From NCBI GenBank assembly GCA_964454675.1, contig CAYVUB010000010.1, positions 1 through 64,000 on the forward strand: a stretch of DNA of 64,000 nucleotides, in the 5' to 3' direction. Origin of the DNA: CAYVUB01 sp964454675. GTDB taxonomy: Bacteria; Bacteroidota; Bacteroidia; Flavobacteriales; Flavobacteriaceae. The stretch's first letter is position 1, and every line of letters begins with the position of its first letter. Below the pieces are notes generated by a model. It was not told the DNA's origin. It searched no databases and saw nothing but the letters and a program-made list of their open reading frames with translations. Made by a program: the position numbers and the translations under genes. Shown here piece by piece: positions 1 to 7,056 of the stretch.

Positions 1-2
1 CC

Positions 3-59
3 CACATGAGTTTGTTTGAAGCTTTTTTTGAGGAATATAAGGATGTTATTGAGGGATAA
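3..59 (+). CDS. C-terminal tail of a gene entering from the left (partial)
   Basis: One frame stays open from the left edge and closes at a TAA at 57-59, giving an acidic, helix-like tail that ends EYKDVIEG. The lack of any other explanation for these bases, and the repeat-rich spacer that begins directly after the stop, suggest the 3' end of an upstream gene. Only about 18 residues are visible, so no family can be named and the reading could be chance. Confidence 0.35.
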   Translation, partial: HMSLFEAFFEEYKDVIEG

Positions 60-105
60 TTTTAAAATCTTGACTTTATCAAACAAAAAGACTAACTTGT
101 TCCTG

Positions 106-121
106 CCTGTCGGCAGACAGG
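106..121. repeat. Short palindrome CCTGTC-GGCA-GACAGG
   Basis: A perfect 6-bp inverted repeat around a 4-base loop. Palindromes of this composition are scattered through intergenic regions of many flavobacterial genomes (from memory, not searched). No gene-related role is visible here. Confidence 0.5.
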
Positions 122-162
122 TAACAGCCGCCAAAAGCAATTAAAACTGGATTTTAGCTTAA

Positions 163-306
163 CGTTGGGTGCAACCCTATGAAACACCCTGCTAACATCA
201 ACAGTTCCGACAAATGACAAAAAACAACCTACGCCTCGCAAAATTAAAAGAGGTGTTTGCCACCGCACAAGCCGACACGAAACACCACATTTAATTTTGC
301 CCAACG
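163..306. repeat. Island-flank structured element, left copy
   Basis: The outer arms CGTTGGG (163-169) and CCCAACG (300-306) are exact inverted repeats. Inside lies a strong hairpin: GCAAAATTAAA (238-248) pairs with TTTAATTTTGC (290-300), and after a 3-base internal loop GGTGTTT (252-258) pairs with AAACACC (280-286). The 21-base loop carries CCGCACAAGCCGACAC. The same loop core sits in a second hairpin at 5290-5358 on the other side of the three-gene island. The copies differ in their stems but keep the architecture, which suggests a repeat family selected for structure. Confidence 0.6.
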
Positions 307-359
307 CACCCAAGCCCACCCACCACCCCATAATGCTAATTTTCGGCAATTTATCAACA

Positions 360-392
360 TTGCTGCCGTTTCATAGTTTTTTTGTATCTTTG
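360..392 (+). promoter_or_regulatory. Promoter of the AbiE/NACHT island
   Basis: A TTG at 360-362 and TATCTTTG at 385-392 match the Bacteroidetes -33 (TTG/TTTG) and -7 (TAnnTTTG) elements with a 22-base spacer. Transcription would start about 6-8 bases after the -7 box, near 399, only a few bases before the first AbiEi-like codons. This supports placing the real start of that gene near 405-414 rather than at the TTG at 555. Confidence 0.55.
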
Positions 393-410
393 TTCAAAAT
401 TTAAGAAGTC

Positions 411-1154
411 ATAGCAACAGACAAACTACATACCGACCAAATAAAACGCCATTTCAAAAGCAAAGCTGTTTTTGAAACGCAGGACATTGTTGCCTTTTAC
501 GAACAAACCGAAAAGGACATCAAGCAGACAACGGTAAATTGGCGTGTTCATACGTTGGTACAATCGGGCGTTTTGCAACGCATAGGCAGAGGGAAATTTA
601 TGTTGGGTAAAGGCAAAAATTACGTTCCCGAAATTTCATCGGTAACAAAATCTATTTTCAAAAAGCTGAAAGCAGAATTTCCTTATGCCAATTTGTGCGT
701 TTGGAACACTTCTGTTTTAAACGAATTTATGCAGCACCAACCCAACCGCTTTTTTGTGTTGGTGGAAACGGATAAAGAAACAACTAATTCGGCTTTCTAT
801 TTTTTGAGAGAAATAAAAAAATCGGTTTTCATTGAGCCGACAAATGACATTTTAGAAAAATACATTGTGAACGAAAAAGAAGTATTTGTTATAAAACCGC
901 TTATTTCGGAAGCACCCACCCAAAACATAAACGGAGTTGAAACGGCAACCATAGAAAAAATGTTGGTGGATATTTTTTGCGATGATGTAATTTTTTCGGC
1001 TCAACAAGGTGCTGAAATGCGGACTATTTTTAAAGAAGCATTTACCAAATACACCATTAACCAAAGCAAAATGCTTCGCTATGCCGACAGGCGAAGAAAG
1101 AAAGAAGAATTAAGCCAATTTGTAAAAACAATTTCAAATTTATGGCAGCAATAA
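411..1154 (+). CDS. AbiEi-like antitoxin (type IV TA regulator; DUF6577-like)
   Basis: Likely antitoxin and repressor of an AbiE-type toxin-antitoxin pair. The N-terminal part reads as a winged helix: residues encoded at 420-600 contain KRHFKSKAVF, a helix ending in VNWRVHTLVQSG, and the turn GVLQRIGRGKF, the usual AbiEi wing. The rest (about 170 residues) matches the AbiEi/DUF6577-like C-terminal region in general character. The frame is open from 405, but the first canonical start codon is a TTG at 555, which would delete most of the winged helix. Codon 411 is ATA, so either a non-canonical start is used or the start was lost by mutation. The stop at 1154 is 24 bases before the AbiEii-like gene, the standard order for this operon. 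Confidence 0.72.
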   Translation: MATDKLHTDQIKRHFKSKAVFETQDIVAFYEQTEKDIKQTTVNWRVHTLVQSGVLQRIGRGKFMLGKGKNYVPEISSVTKSIFKKLKAEFPYANLCVWNTSVLNEFMQHQPNRFFVLVETDKETTNSAFYFLREIKKSVFIEPTNDILEKYIVNEKEVFVIKPLISEAPTQNINGVETATIEKMLVDIFCDDVIFSAQQGAEMRTIFKEAFTKYTINQSKMLRYADRRRKKEELSQFVKTISNLWQQ

Positions 1155-1178
1155 TGAATTACTGCCGTTATGTAGAAT

Positions 1179-2252
1179 ATGATAAATCAAAAAGAAATAT
1201 CAGCCGAGTGGCTTAACCAAGTTTCAAAGCAACATCGTAATGCTGATAAAATTCTGGCAGAGAAAGTTATCAGGGCATTATTGCTTTTGGAAGGCTTGGT
1301 AAAACAAAAACTGCCGTTTGTTTTCAAAGGCGGAACAGCTTTGATGCTTCATTTCAATTCAACCAAACGACTTTCAATAGACATTGACATTATTCTACCG
1401 AATGAGATTAAAGACTTGGAAAGTATTTTAGATGCAATCGCACAAGAACAAGGATTTTTGAGAAAAGAATTGCAACACCGAAGCACCACTTCAAAAATCA
1501 AAAAAGAGCATTACAAGTTTTTCTACACACCTTTGCACAAAACCAACAAAGAAGAAGAATACGTTTTACTTGATATTTTGTTTGAAGAAGTGAATTACGA
1601 AAACGTAATTTCTCTGCCAATTCAATCTGATTTTGTCCCGCAATCGGGCAAAGCACTCAACGTAAATATGCCAAGTTTGGAAGATATTTTGGGCGACAAA
1701 CTCACTGCTTTTTCACCCAACACCACAGGCATTCCCTACTTCAAAAAAGAAGACAGTATGAGTATGGAAATCATCAAACAACTTTACGACATTGGAAATT
1801 TGTTTGATGCGGTAAATGATATTGAAACAATCAAAACAACTTTCTATCGCTTTGCGAAAACCGAAATTGCGTATCGTAATGCAAACAAAATTTCTGAAAG
1901 CGATGTATTGGAAGATATTTATCAAACCGCCCTTTGCATTGTAACAAGAGGCACAGACGGCAAAGGAAATTTTGAAGAATTACAAAATGGTATTCAACGT
2001 GTCGGCAGTTTTATTTTTTCTGAAAGTTATCACATTGAAAAAGCAATAGCCCACGCTTCAAAAGCGGCTTACCTTTCAGCTTTGATACAACACGAAACAA
2101 AAGCGATTAACAAATTTGAAAATCCGCTTCAATTAAAGGATTGGCAAATTGGCGAGCCAATGAACAACAAGATGAACAAATTGAAAAAATCCAATCCCGA
2201 AGCGTTTTTCTATTGGTATAAAATTTACGAATTAACAAGTCAAAGAAATTAA
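1179..2252 (+). CDS. AbiEii/AbiGii-family nucleotidyltransferase toxin
   Basis: Toxin partner of the preceding antitoxin. Proteins of this family are DNA polymerase-beta-fold nucleotidyltransferases; studied members act on tRNA acceptor ends or similar targets. The nucleotidyltransferase signature is present: GGTAL at residues 51-55 and, 13 residues on, SIDID (66-70) with the two metal-binding aspartates D68 and D70. A later GDKLTAF and a KQLYDIGNLF helix match the conserved second half of the family. Length (357) is somewhat longer than compact AbiEii proteins but normal for the AbiGii-like branch. It starts with ATG 24 bases after the antitoxin and appears intact, so the toxin fold should be active if expressed. 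Confidence 0.85.
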   Translation: MINQKEISAEWLNQVSKQHRNADKILAEKVIRALLLLEGLVKQKLPFVFKGGTALMLHFNSTKRLSIDIDIILPNEIKDLESILDAIAQEQGFLRKELQHRSTTSKIKKEHYKFFYTPLHKTNKEEEYVLLDILFEEVNYENVISLPIQSDFVPQSGKALNVNMPSLEDILGDKLTAFSPNTTGIPYFKKEDSMSMEIIKQLYDIGNLFDAVNDIETIKTTFYRFAKTEIAYRNANKISESDVLEDIYQTALCIVTRGTDGKGNFEELQNGIQRVGSFIFSESYHIEKAIAHASKAAYLSALIQHETKAINKFENPLQLKDWQIGEPMNNKMNKLKKSNPEAFFYWYKIYELTSQRN

Positions 2253-2304
2253 ATCAAATTTTAGATGTGAAGTAAGAAATGAAAACGAACTAAATATATT
2301 TAAA

Positions 2305-5280
2305 ATGGTACAAAATAAAAAGGAATACATAGAAAAGCTGAACACTGAAGAGCTAGTTCAATTATTTGAAAACCTATTACCAAATATGGGTTTAACTTCT
2401 GTTAAACGAACTTCTGCAAATTGCGTTGAAGTTGAAATTAGTATTCCAAATGCAGGCACTTATGTGAATTGCTACCTTTTCTTCAATGGGCCACTAGCCA
2501 AAGGCTATCCACACAGAGCAATACTTATTGAAGAAATCAATAAGAAACTTAATTCAGGATGCTCGAAAATATACATCGTGAGCAATCATTCAATTTCTAC
2601 TGGACTTCAACTTGAATTGGAAAAAGGAGCTACAAAAAAGAAGTCTATTGAATTTTATCAGAATTCGGATATACTTTCAAAAATAGAAGAGAATTATATA
2701 GATTATTGGCGACATACAGACCAATCACTAATCAGTTATGAAAAGGAATTCGAAAATAAAATGACTGAATCCTTCCAAATTAAAAAATTGGTTGAATACA
2801 AAGCGGCTTATCAAAAATTACTTTCAATATTCATTGAACCGAATTTATTTCTTAGAACAGACGATAAGCAATCAACAAAAAAGGCATTTACAAAAATTCA
2901 TCTTGAAAGAGTAATTGATGAAAACGATAGATTATTGATGCTTCACGGTGACCCTGGTACTGGCAAAACTAGGCTATTAAATGAAATAGGACGATTACTT
3001 ATAAGTCGGAATACAAAAAATTCAGGTAAACGCTACTTACCTATTTTTATTGACACAATAAATTTAAGAGATACTATTTCAGAAAAAGGAGAAATTGACC
3101 TATGTACATTAATTTTAGAAAACAGATTAAAGGAACATTTTGACGGACTTTCTTTTGATGAGTTGGTTGCAAATTACCAATTAGTGTTACTCGTAGACTC
3201 AATTGATGAATTCGAGGAAAAATTCAAAAACAAAATAACAAATCAACTTGAATCTTTAATGGATAAAGGTATTCTTGTTTTTCTTGGAACTCGTTCAAAT
3301 ACTTTGGAAGTATTCAAGAAATCAGCAGGGAAAAACCTAAAGGACGTATATATTCAAAAGTTCAACAATCAACAAGTTGAAAAATTCGCTTCACGATATT
3401 TTGAAGGAAAGGGAAATAGAGCTGAAGGTCTATTAGAATCGTTACGTGAAAATAAAATTCTGGATAAATTACCAGTTACACCGCTTAACCTTTCTTTAAT
3501 GTCAATTCTTTATGAAGAAACTAATCAGCAAGAATTACCAGCCACATTGAATGATATTTACGACAAATTTAGTAATCTATTACTGGGACGAACGATGGTC
3601 GATAAATCAATTGATTTTCTTGATATAACTGTTAAAGAAAATATACTTGGCACATATGCTCTAGAACTTCTTAAAAGAAAAAACAGTGAATTACTAACCA
3701 AAGAAGAATTTATCAATTTTTTTGAAGATAAATTAAGTTCTATCTCTGGAACAATTGACATTTCACTACTGCCAAAAGCTTTAGACTTTATTATTGAGCA
3801 CACTGGTCTCTTGGTTTTGCAAAGGGGTAAATATGTAAAATTCAGACACGATTCCTATATGGAGTATTTTGCTGCGAAAGAAATTTTCAAAAATCATAGA
3901 GAAATGGAAGATGATTTAGTTGAGAATTTTTTTGATGTTAATTGGCAATTTGCAGCAGTCTTTTATGGTGGTCAGTCAAGAAGAATGTCGAGCTTTTTAG
4001 AGAAGATTATTAAAAAAATAAAGAAAAGCAGCACAATGCAAGAATATTGGGCTTCTACAAATGGAACTGGATATTTACTACAGGCATTATATTTAACTGA
4101 TGATGAAATAAGAAAGAATGCTGTAATTGAAGTTCTTAAATTGATGGTTGACACATACGAAGGATTCAAAAAATTATCTTCCTCGTTACCTGAAAATGTC
4201 TTTTTAAGTAGATTTCCATTACCAATTCTAAGCATTTTTCCAATTTTTCTATTTCAAGACAACTTTGATTCAATTACACTTCGTAAACCATTGTCAATGG
4301 CTTTAGACGAACTTTTGGAATTGTACGAAGAGAAGAAAAGTATAGAAGATTATCCTTACTTGGATAATATAATCTATCAAATATTGATTTTATCAATTAC
4401 GGTTTCAAGCAGTAGATTAAATATGGAAGATAAGTTAACAGAAGTTATTGGCAAAATAAAAACAACTGGAAATGATTTTTATACTAAACTTCTTGAAGCA
4501 TCAATTGAAAACTTAGGTAGTAAAGAGTTGAGGAAACAAAAGGATGAAATTCTAAATCCAAAAAGAGTAAGAAAAACTAAAAACCACCCTTATCACATTA
4601 AGCAATCACTTGATATTTATATTCAACCTGCTAGTCGTCATAGATTTGGTAAATATGACAAAATCACACCCAATAGAAGAGTTAAATTATTTGTGGAAGG
4701 ACCATCAGATGCAATATTACTGGAACAAGCCTATTCTGCTCTAACTGGTCACATACCATATTGGGAAATAAAAGTTGGAGACCCAACAGGTGGAAACGCT
4801 AATAGTTTAGCAAAAGCTCTTAACGAAGGCTTGGCTTATTTGGACGAAGACCAAATCGTTATCGGTATTTTTGATAATGATGGTGAAGGCCAACAGCAAT
4901 TTGATGGAACTTTACACAAATCAAAATTTGACTATATCGAAAATTATACTCGTATTAAAAAAAGGAAGGAAGGCAATATTTATGGAATGCTGCTTCCAAT
5001 TCCAGAAAATTTACAACATTATATACAATCAAAACAAACTGACAATTATTTTTCAATTGAACATTATTTTTCAAAGGAATTATTGTTAGAAAATAATATG
5101 TTAAAGGAAAGTGCAATTCCCGAAATCTATGGTATCAATGATTCAGGTGGGGCTAAAATGGCATTTGCTAAAAAGATGGCTAAGAATAACGACTATACTT
5201 TATTCAATGGATTTATAATTTTATTTAAAGAAATAGATAAGATAGCTGGAATGGAAGGAGAAATTGAATATAAGGAATAG
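2305..5280 (+). CDS. NACHT-type STAND NTPase with C-terminal TOPRIM domain (candidate defence effector)
   Basis: Residues 1-140 form a small alpha/beta N-terminal domain of unknown type, possibly a divergent nuclease fold. A NACHT NTPase follows: Walker A GDPGTGKT (215-222), Walker B LVLLVDSIDE (293-302), a sensor-like GTRSN (328-332), and the winged-helix motif FRHDSYMEYFAA (513-524) typical of NACHT proteins. Residues 530-780 are helical, a likely sensor or regulatory region. The end carries TOPRIM motifs: FVEGPSDA with E798, then FDNDGEG with D857 and D859, and an IEHYFSKELL helix as in OLD-type nucleases. NACHT proteins of bacteria act in phage defence by oligomerising on a trigger and activating a fused effector; here the TOPRIM would be the nuclease (inference). 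It lies 53 bases after the AbiEii-like gene on the same strand and is visibly AT-rich. Confidence 0.8.
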   Translation: MVQNKKEYIEKLNTEELVQLFENLLPNMGLTSVKRTSANCVEVEISIPNAGTYVNCYLFFNGPLAKGYPHRAILIEEINKKLNSGCSKIYIVSNHSISTGLQLELEKGATKKKSIEFYQNSDILSKIEENYIDYWRHTDQSLISYEKEFENKMTESFQIKKLVEYKAAYQKLLSIFIEPNLFLRTDDKQSTKKAFTKIHLERVIDENDRLLMLHGDPGTGKTRLLNEIGRLLISRNTKNSGKRYLPIFIDTINLRDTISEKGEIDLCTLILENRLKEHFDGLSFDELVANYQLVLLVDSIDEFEEKFKNKITNQLESLMDKGILVFLGTRSNTLEVFKKSAGKNLKDVYIQKFNNQQVEKFASRYFEGKGNRAEGLLESLRENKILDKLPVTPLNLSLMSILYEETNQQELPATLNDIYDKFSNLLLGRTMVDKSIDFLDITVKENILGTYALELLKRKNSELLTKEEFINFFEDKLSSISGTIDISLLPKALDFIIEHTGLLVLQRGKYVKFRHDSYMEYFAAKEIFKNHREMEDDLVENFFDVNWQFAAVFYGGQSRRMSSFLEKIIKKIKKSSTMQEYWASTNGTGYLLQALYLTDDEIRKNAVIEVLKLMVDTYEGFKKLSSSLPENVFLSRFPLPILSIFPIFLFQDNFDSITLRKPLSMALDELLELYEEKKSIEDYPYLDNIIYQILILSITVSSSRLNMEDKLTEVIGKIKTTGNDFYTKLLEASIENLGSKELRKQKDEILNPKRVRKTKNHPYHIKQSLDIYIQPASRHRFGKYDKITPNRRVKLFVEGPSDAILLEQAYSALTGHIPYWEIKVGDPTGGNANSLAKALNEGLAYLDEDQIVIGIFDNDGEGQQQFDGTLHKSKFDYIENYTRIKKRKEGNIYGMLLPIPENLQHYIQSKQTDNYFSIEHYFSKELLLENNMLKESAIPEIYGINDSGGAKMAFAKKMAKNNDYTLFNGFIILFKEIDKIAGMEGEIEYKE

Positions 5281-5289
5281 CCAACGCAC

Positions 5290-5358
5290 AGGTGTAAGCA
5301 CATTTGCAAACCGCACAAGCCGAAACACAAACCAAAGTTTGCAAAAGAGCTTCCACCT
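5290..5358. repeat. Island-flank structured element, right copy
   Basis: AGGTGTAAGC (5290-5299) pairs with GCTTCCACCT (5349-5358) with one mismatch, and inside it TTTGCAAAC (5303-5311) pairs perfectly with GTTTGCAAA (5337-5345). The 25-base loop contains CGCACAAGCCGAAACAC, nearly the same as the loop of the left copy. The hairpin starts 10 bases after the stop of the NACHT-TOPRIM gene, so it could also serve as its 3' end structure, although no T-run follows. Confidence 0.6.
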
Positions 5359-5585
5359 TTCCACCCCGACAAAAATTGAATAAAAATTTCCTTCCCTTCT
5401 GAAACCGCCTGCGGTTCACGAACACCATTGAAATAATAAACAAGCTGTGAGTAAAATAAAAAATACGCAACCGCACAGACCAACACGACAATGACAGCGA
5501 AAACCAACAGCGACTTGACAACACGGTGGACAAAAAGTCAGCACCCAACATAAACTGTGTAAAAAACCAAGTAATTTAAATTAAA

Positions 5586-5619
5586 TTTTTTGCATAGTCA
5601 TTTTTTTTTGCATAGTCAT
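5586..5619 (+). repeat. Tandem duplication of a 16-base word
   Basis: TTTTTTGCATAGTCAT occurs at 5586-5601 and again at 5604-5619, an 18-base period. It lies in AT-rich spacer downstream of the minus-strand hemolysin-III-like gene. It may be a replication-slippage scar; no function is visible. Confidence 0.7.
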
Positions 5620-5708
5620 CTTGAAATAAAGTCCCATTTTTTATTACTCCGAAATCCTCTACTTCACAAAGCCGCGAACCGTTAAACGAAACTTCTTAAA
5701 AATCCATC

Positions 5709-6335
5709 TCAAACCACAAAAAAGAAAATCATAAAAAAGTGGCATATAGCACCTGCAAGCACAAATAAATGCCAGATGATATGGTTATATGGTATCCGGT
5801 CAATAAGGTAAAACACAATGCCAACGGTGTATGACATACCGCCGGCAAACAACAGCAAAACGCCGCCGCTGCCTATCACTTCAGAAAGATTGCTAAAATC
5901 AAACACTATAAGCCAACCCATTACCAAATACAGCAAAGTAGATAGCAGTTCAAACTTTCCCGTAAAAAAGAGTTTCAACACCAAGCCAAAAGCGGCAATG
6001 CCCCAAACCACCCAAAACAGCGTCCAGCCCAAACTATCTGCCAAAGCAATCAATACTACCGGTGTGTAAGTCCCGGCAATAAGCAGATAAATGCTTATGT
6101 GGTCGATAATACGGAAAATATGCCGGTGCTTTTCATTTTTTGTAGAATGGTAAACGGCAGATGCCGTAAATAAAATGATAATAGAAAGTCCGTAAACAAT
6201 AACGCTAAATAAGCTCCACGGCGTTTTATTTTCATTAAAAACGATGAGCAATATTAATCCTGCCACACCCAGCAAGGCACCAAAAGCGTGTGTCCCGGCG
6301 TTCCATTTTTCTTCAAACGGGGTTTGTATGCGCAT
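5709..6335 (-). CDS. Hemolysin III / PAQR-family membrane protein
   Basis: A 208-residue protein with seven hydrophobic segments, the expected size and topology for the HlyIII/TrhA family. The family's metal-site residues are visible: SAVYHS (S59, H63), D78-H79 in the next helix, and H185, H189 and H199 in the last helix region. Members are implicated in membrane-lipid homeostasis; the hemolysin name is historical and gives no evidence of toxicity. The stop is 373 bases from the nearest right-flank hairpin of the island, so this gene marks the return to core genome. It is preceded on its strand by the DUF4294 gene with a 2-base gap, so the two are probably co-transcribed. Confidence 0.9.
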   Translation of the reverse strand: MRIQTPFEEKWNAGTHAFGALLGVAGLILLIVFNENKTPWSLFSVIVYGLSIIILFTASAVYHSTKNEKHRHIFRIIDHISIYLLIAGTYTPVVLIALADSLGWTLFWVVWGIAAFGLVLKLFFTGKFELLSTLLYLVMGWLIVFDFSNLSEVIGSGGVLLLFAGGMSYTVGIVFYLIDRIPYNHIIWHLFVLAGAICHFFMIFFFVV

Positions 6336-6337
6336 GA

Positions 6338-7003
6338 CTAATTTTCTGAAGTTTTACTGCCTTGCCATTTTTCATAAAGCTCTGCCATGTCAATTTTAAA
6401 AGCAGGATTTTGCTTTTCGAGCTGCCCGTTTATAAAGGCCCGCTGTAATATGGTTTCTATCAAATAATCTTCGGGCACATTATAAGGGTCAAACTCCTTT
6501 TTAAGCGAAATATCAAACAGTTTCGCTGTATTATTAAACCAAAATGCACGCCAGCCGCTTTTCAATTCTTTGATAAGTGTAAATGTGGTTTTACCTGTTT
6601 GCCTGTGTATGAGCTTTACTAATATTTGTCCTTCGCTTTTGGTGAGCTTTTTCAATTCGCCCGAAAATTCCTCTTCAACATAATTCTGGACAATGCGCAT
6701 ATACTTACGCTGGTCGCTCTTTTTTTCTAATGATGATAAACGCTCGTTCAAGACCGTCAGCTGTTCGGCAGAAAGCTTTGCATAGGGATACACTTTATGG
6801 GTTCGGCGTTGTAAAACCAAGTATTTTAAACGTTGTTCCTTATCTGTAAATTTCAGCTTGCTCAACACAACAACTTCTTCAAGCTCTACATGCATTTTAC
6901 TTACAGAATCCAGTTCGGCATAAGGCAAAGTATCCTGTTTGATTGGCTCCTGAGCAAAACCAAAAAACGAAGCAAACAACAAAACATATAATCCATATTT
7001 CAT
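6338..7003 (-). CDS. DUF4294 family exported protein
   Basis: A 221-residue protein with a signal peptide (cleavage after FFGFAQ, residues 13-18). The body shows the DUF4294 pattern: a VVLSKLKF beta segment, then basic helices with YPYAKL and RRTHKVYP, then LVKLIHRQTGKTT and LIKELKSGWRAFWFN. The family is confined to Bacteroidota and has no proven function; its position beside envelope genes fits a periplasmic role. It lies 2 bases upstream of the hemolysin-III-like gene and 53 bases downstream of the ABC/M1 gene, all on the minus strand. Confidence 0.85.
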   Translation of the reverse strand: MKYGLYVLLFASFFGFAQEPIKQDTLPYAELDSVSKMHVELEEVVVLSKLKFTDKEQRLKYLVLQRRTHKVYPYAKLSAEQLTVLNERLSSLEKKSDQRKYMRIVQNYVEEEFSGELKKLTKSEGQILVKLIHRQTGKTTFTLIKELKSGWRAFWFNNTAKLFDISLKKEFDPYNVPEDYLIETILQRAFINGQLEKQNPAFKIDMAELYEKWQGSKTSEN

Positions 7004-7056
7004 ACTCCAAAATTACGGATTTATAAGCTATGATAATTTTAAAATTGTCTTAAATA

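Larger units (their letters stand above)
60..404. other. Gene-free, repeat-bearing left flank of the island
   Basis: No convincing gene is present. The stretch holds a short palindrome at 106-121, an inverted CGTTGGG/CCCAACG pair (163-169 and 300-306), a long hairpin between them (238-300), and a Bacteroidetes-type promoter at its right end (360-392). The open frame on the minus strand (92-349) runs through these repeats and looks like a by-product of them. Confidence 0.6.
5281..5708. other. Gene-free right flank of the island
   Basis: No plausible gene. It holds a long imperfect hairpin (5290-5358), a small GC-rich palindrome AACCGC-CT-GCGGTT (5403-5416), a degenerate copy of the hairpin loop core (5471-5488), the sequence GCACCCAACA near 5541, and an 18-base tandem duplication (5586-5619). 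Open frames on the minus strand here follow the repeats and have no recognisable protein character. Confidence 0.6.

Noticed and set aside
92..349. 85-residue minus-strand frame in the left flank
   Set aside because: It runs through palindromes and the hairpin, has no recognisable protein features, and is opposite to the promoter of the island.
5193..5551. Two overlapping minus-strand frames over the end of the NACHT gene
   Set aside because: They cover the repeats after 5281 and the tail of a clear gene, and their hydrophobic text arises from AT-rich repeats.
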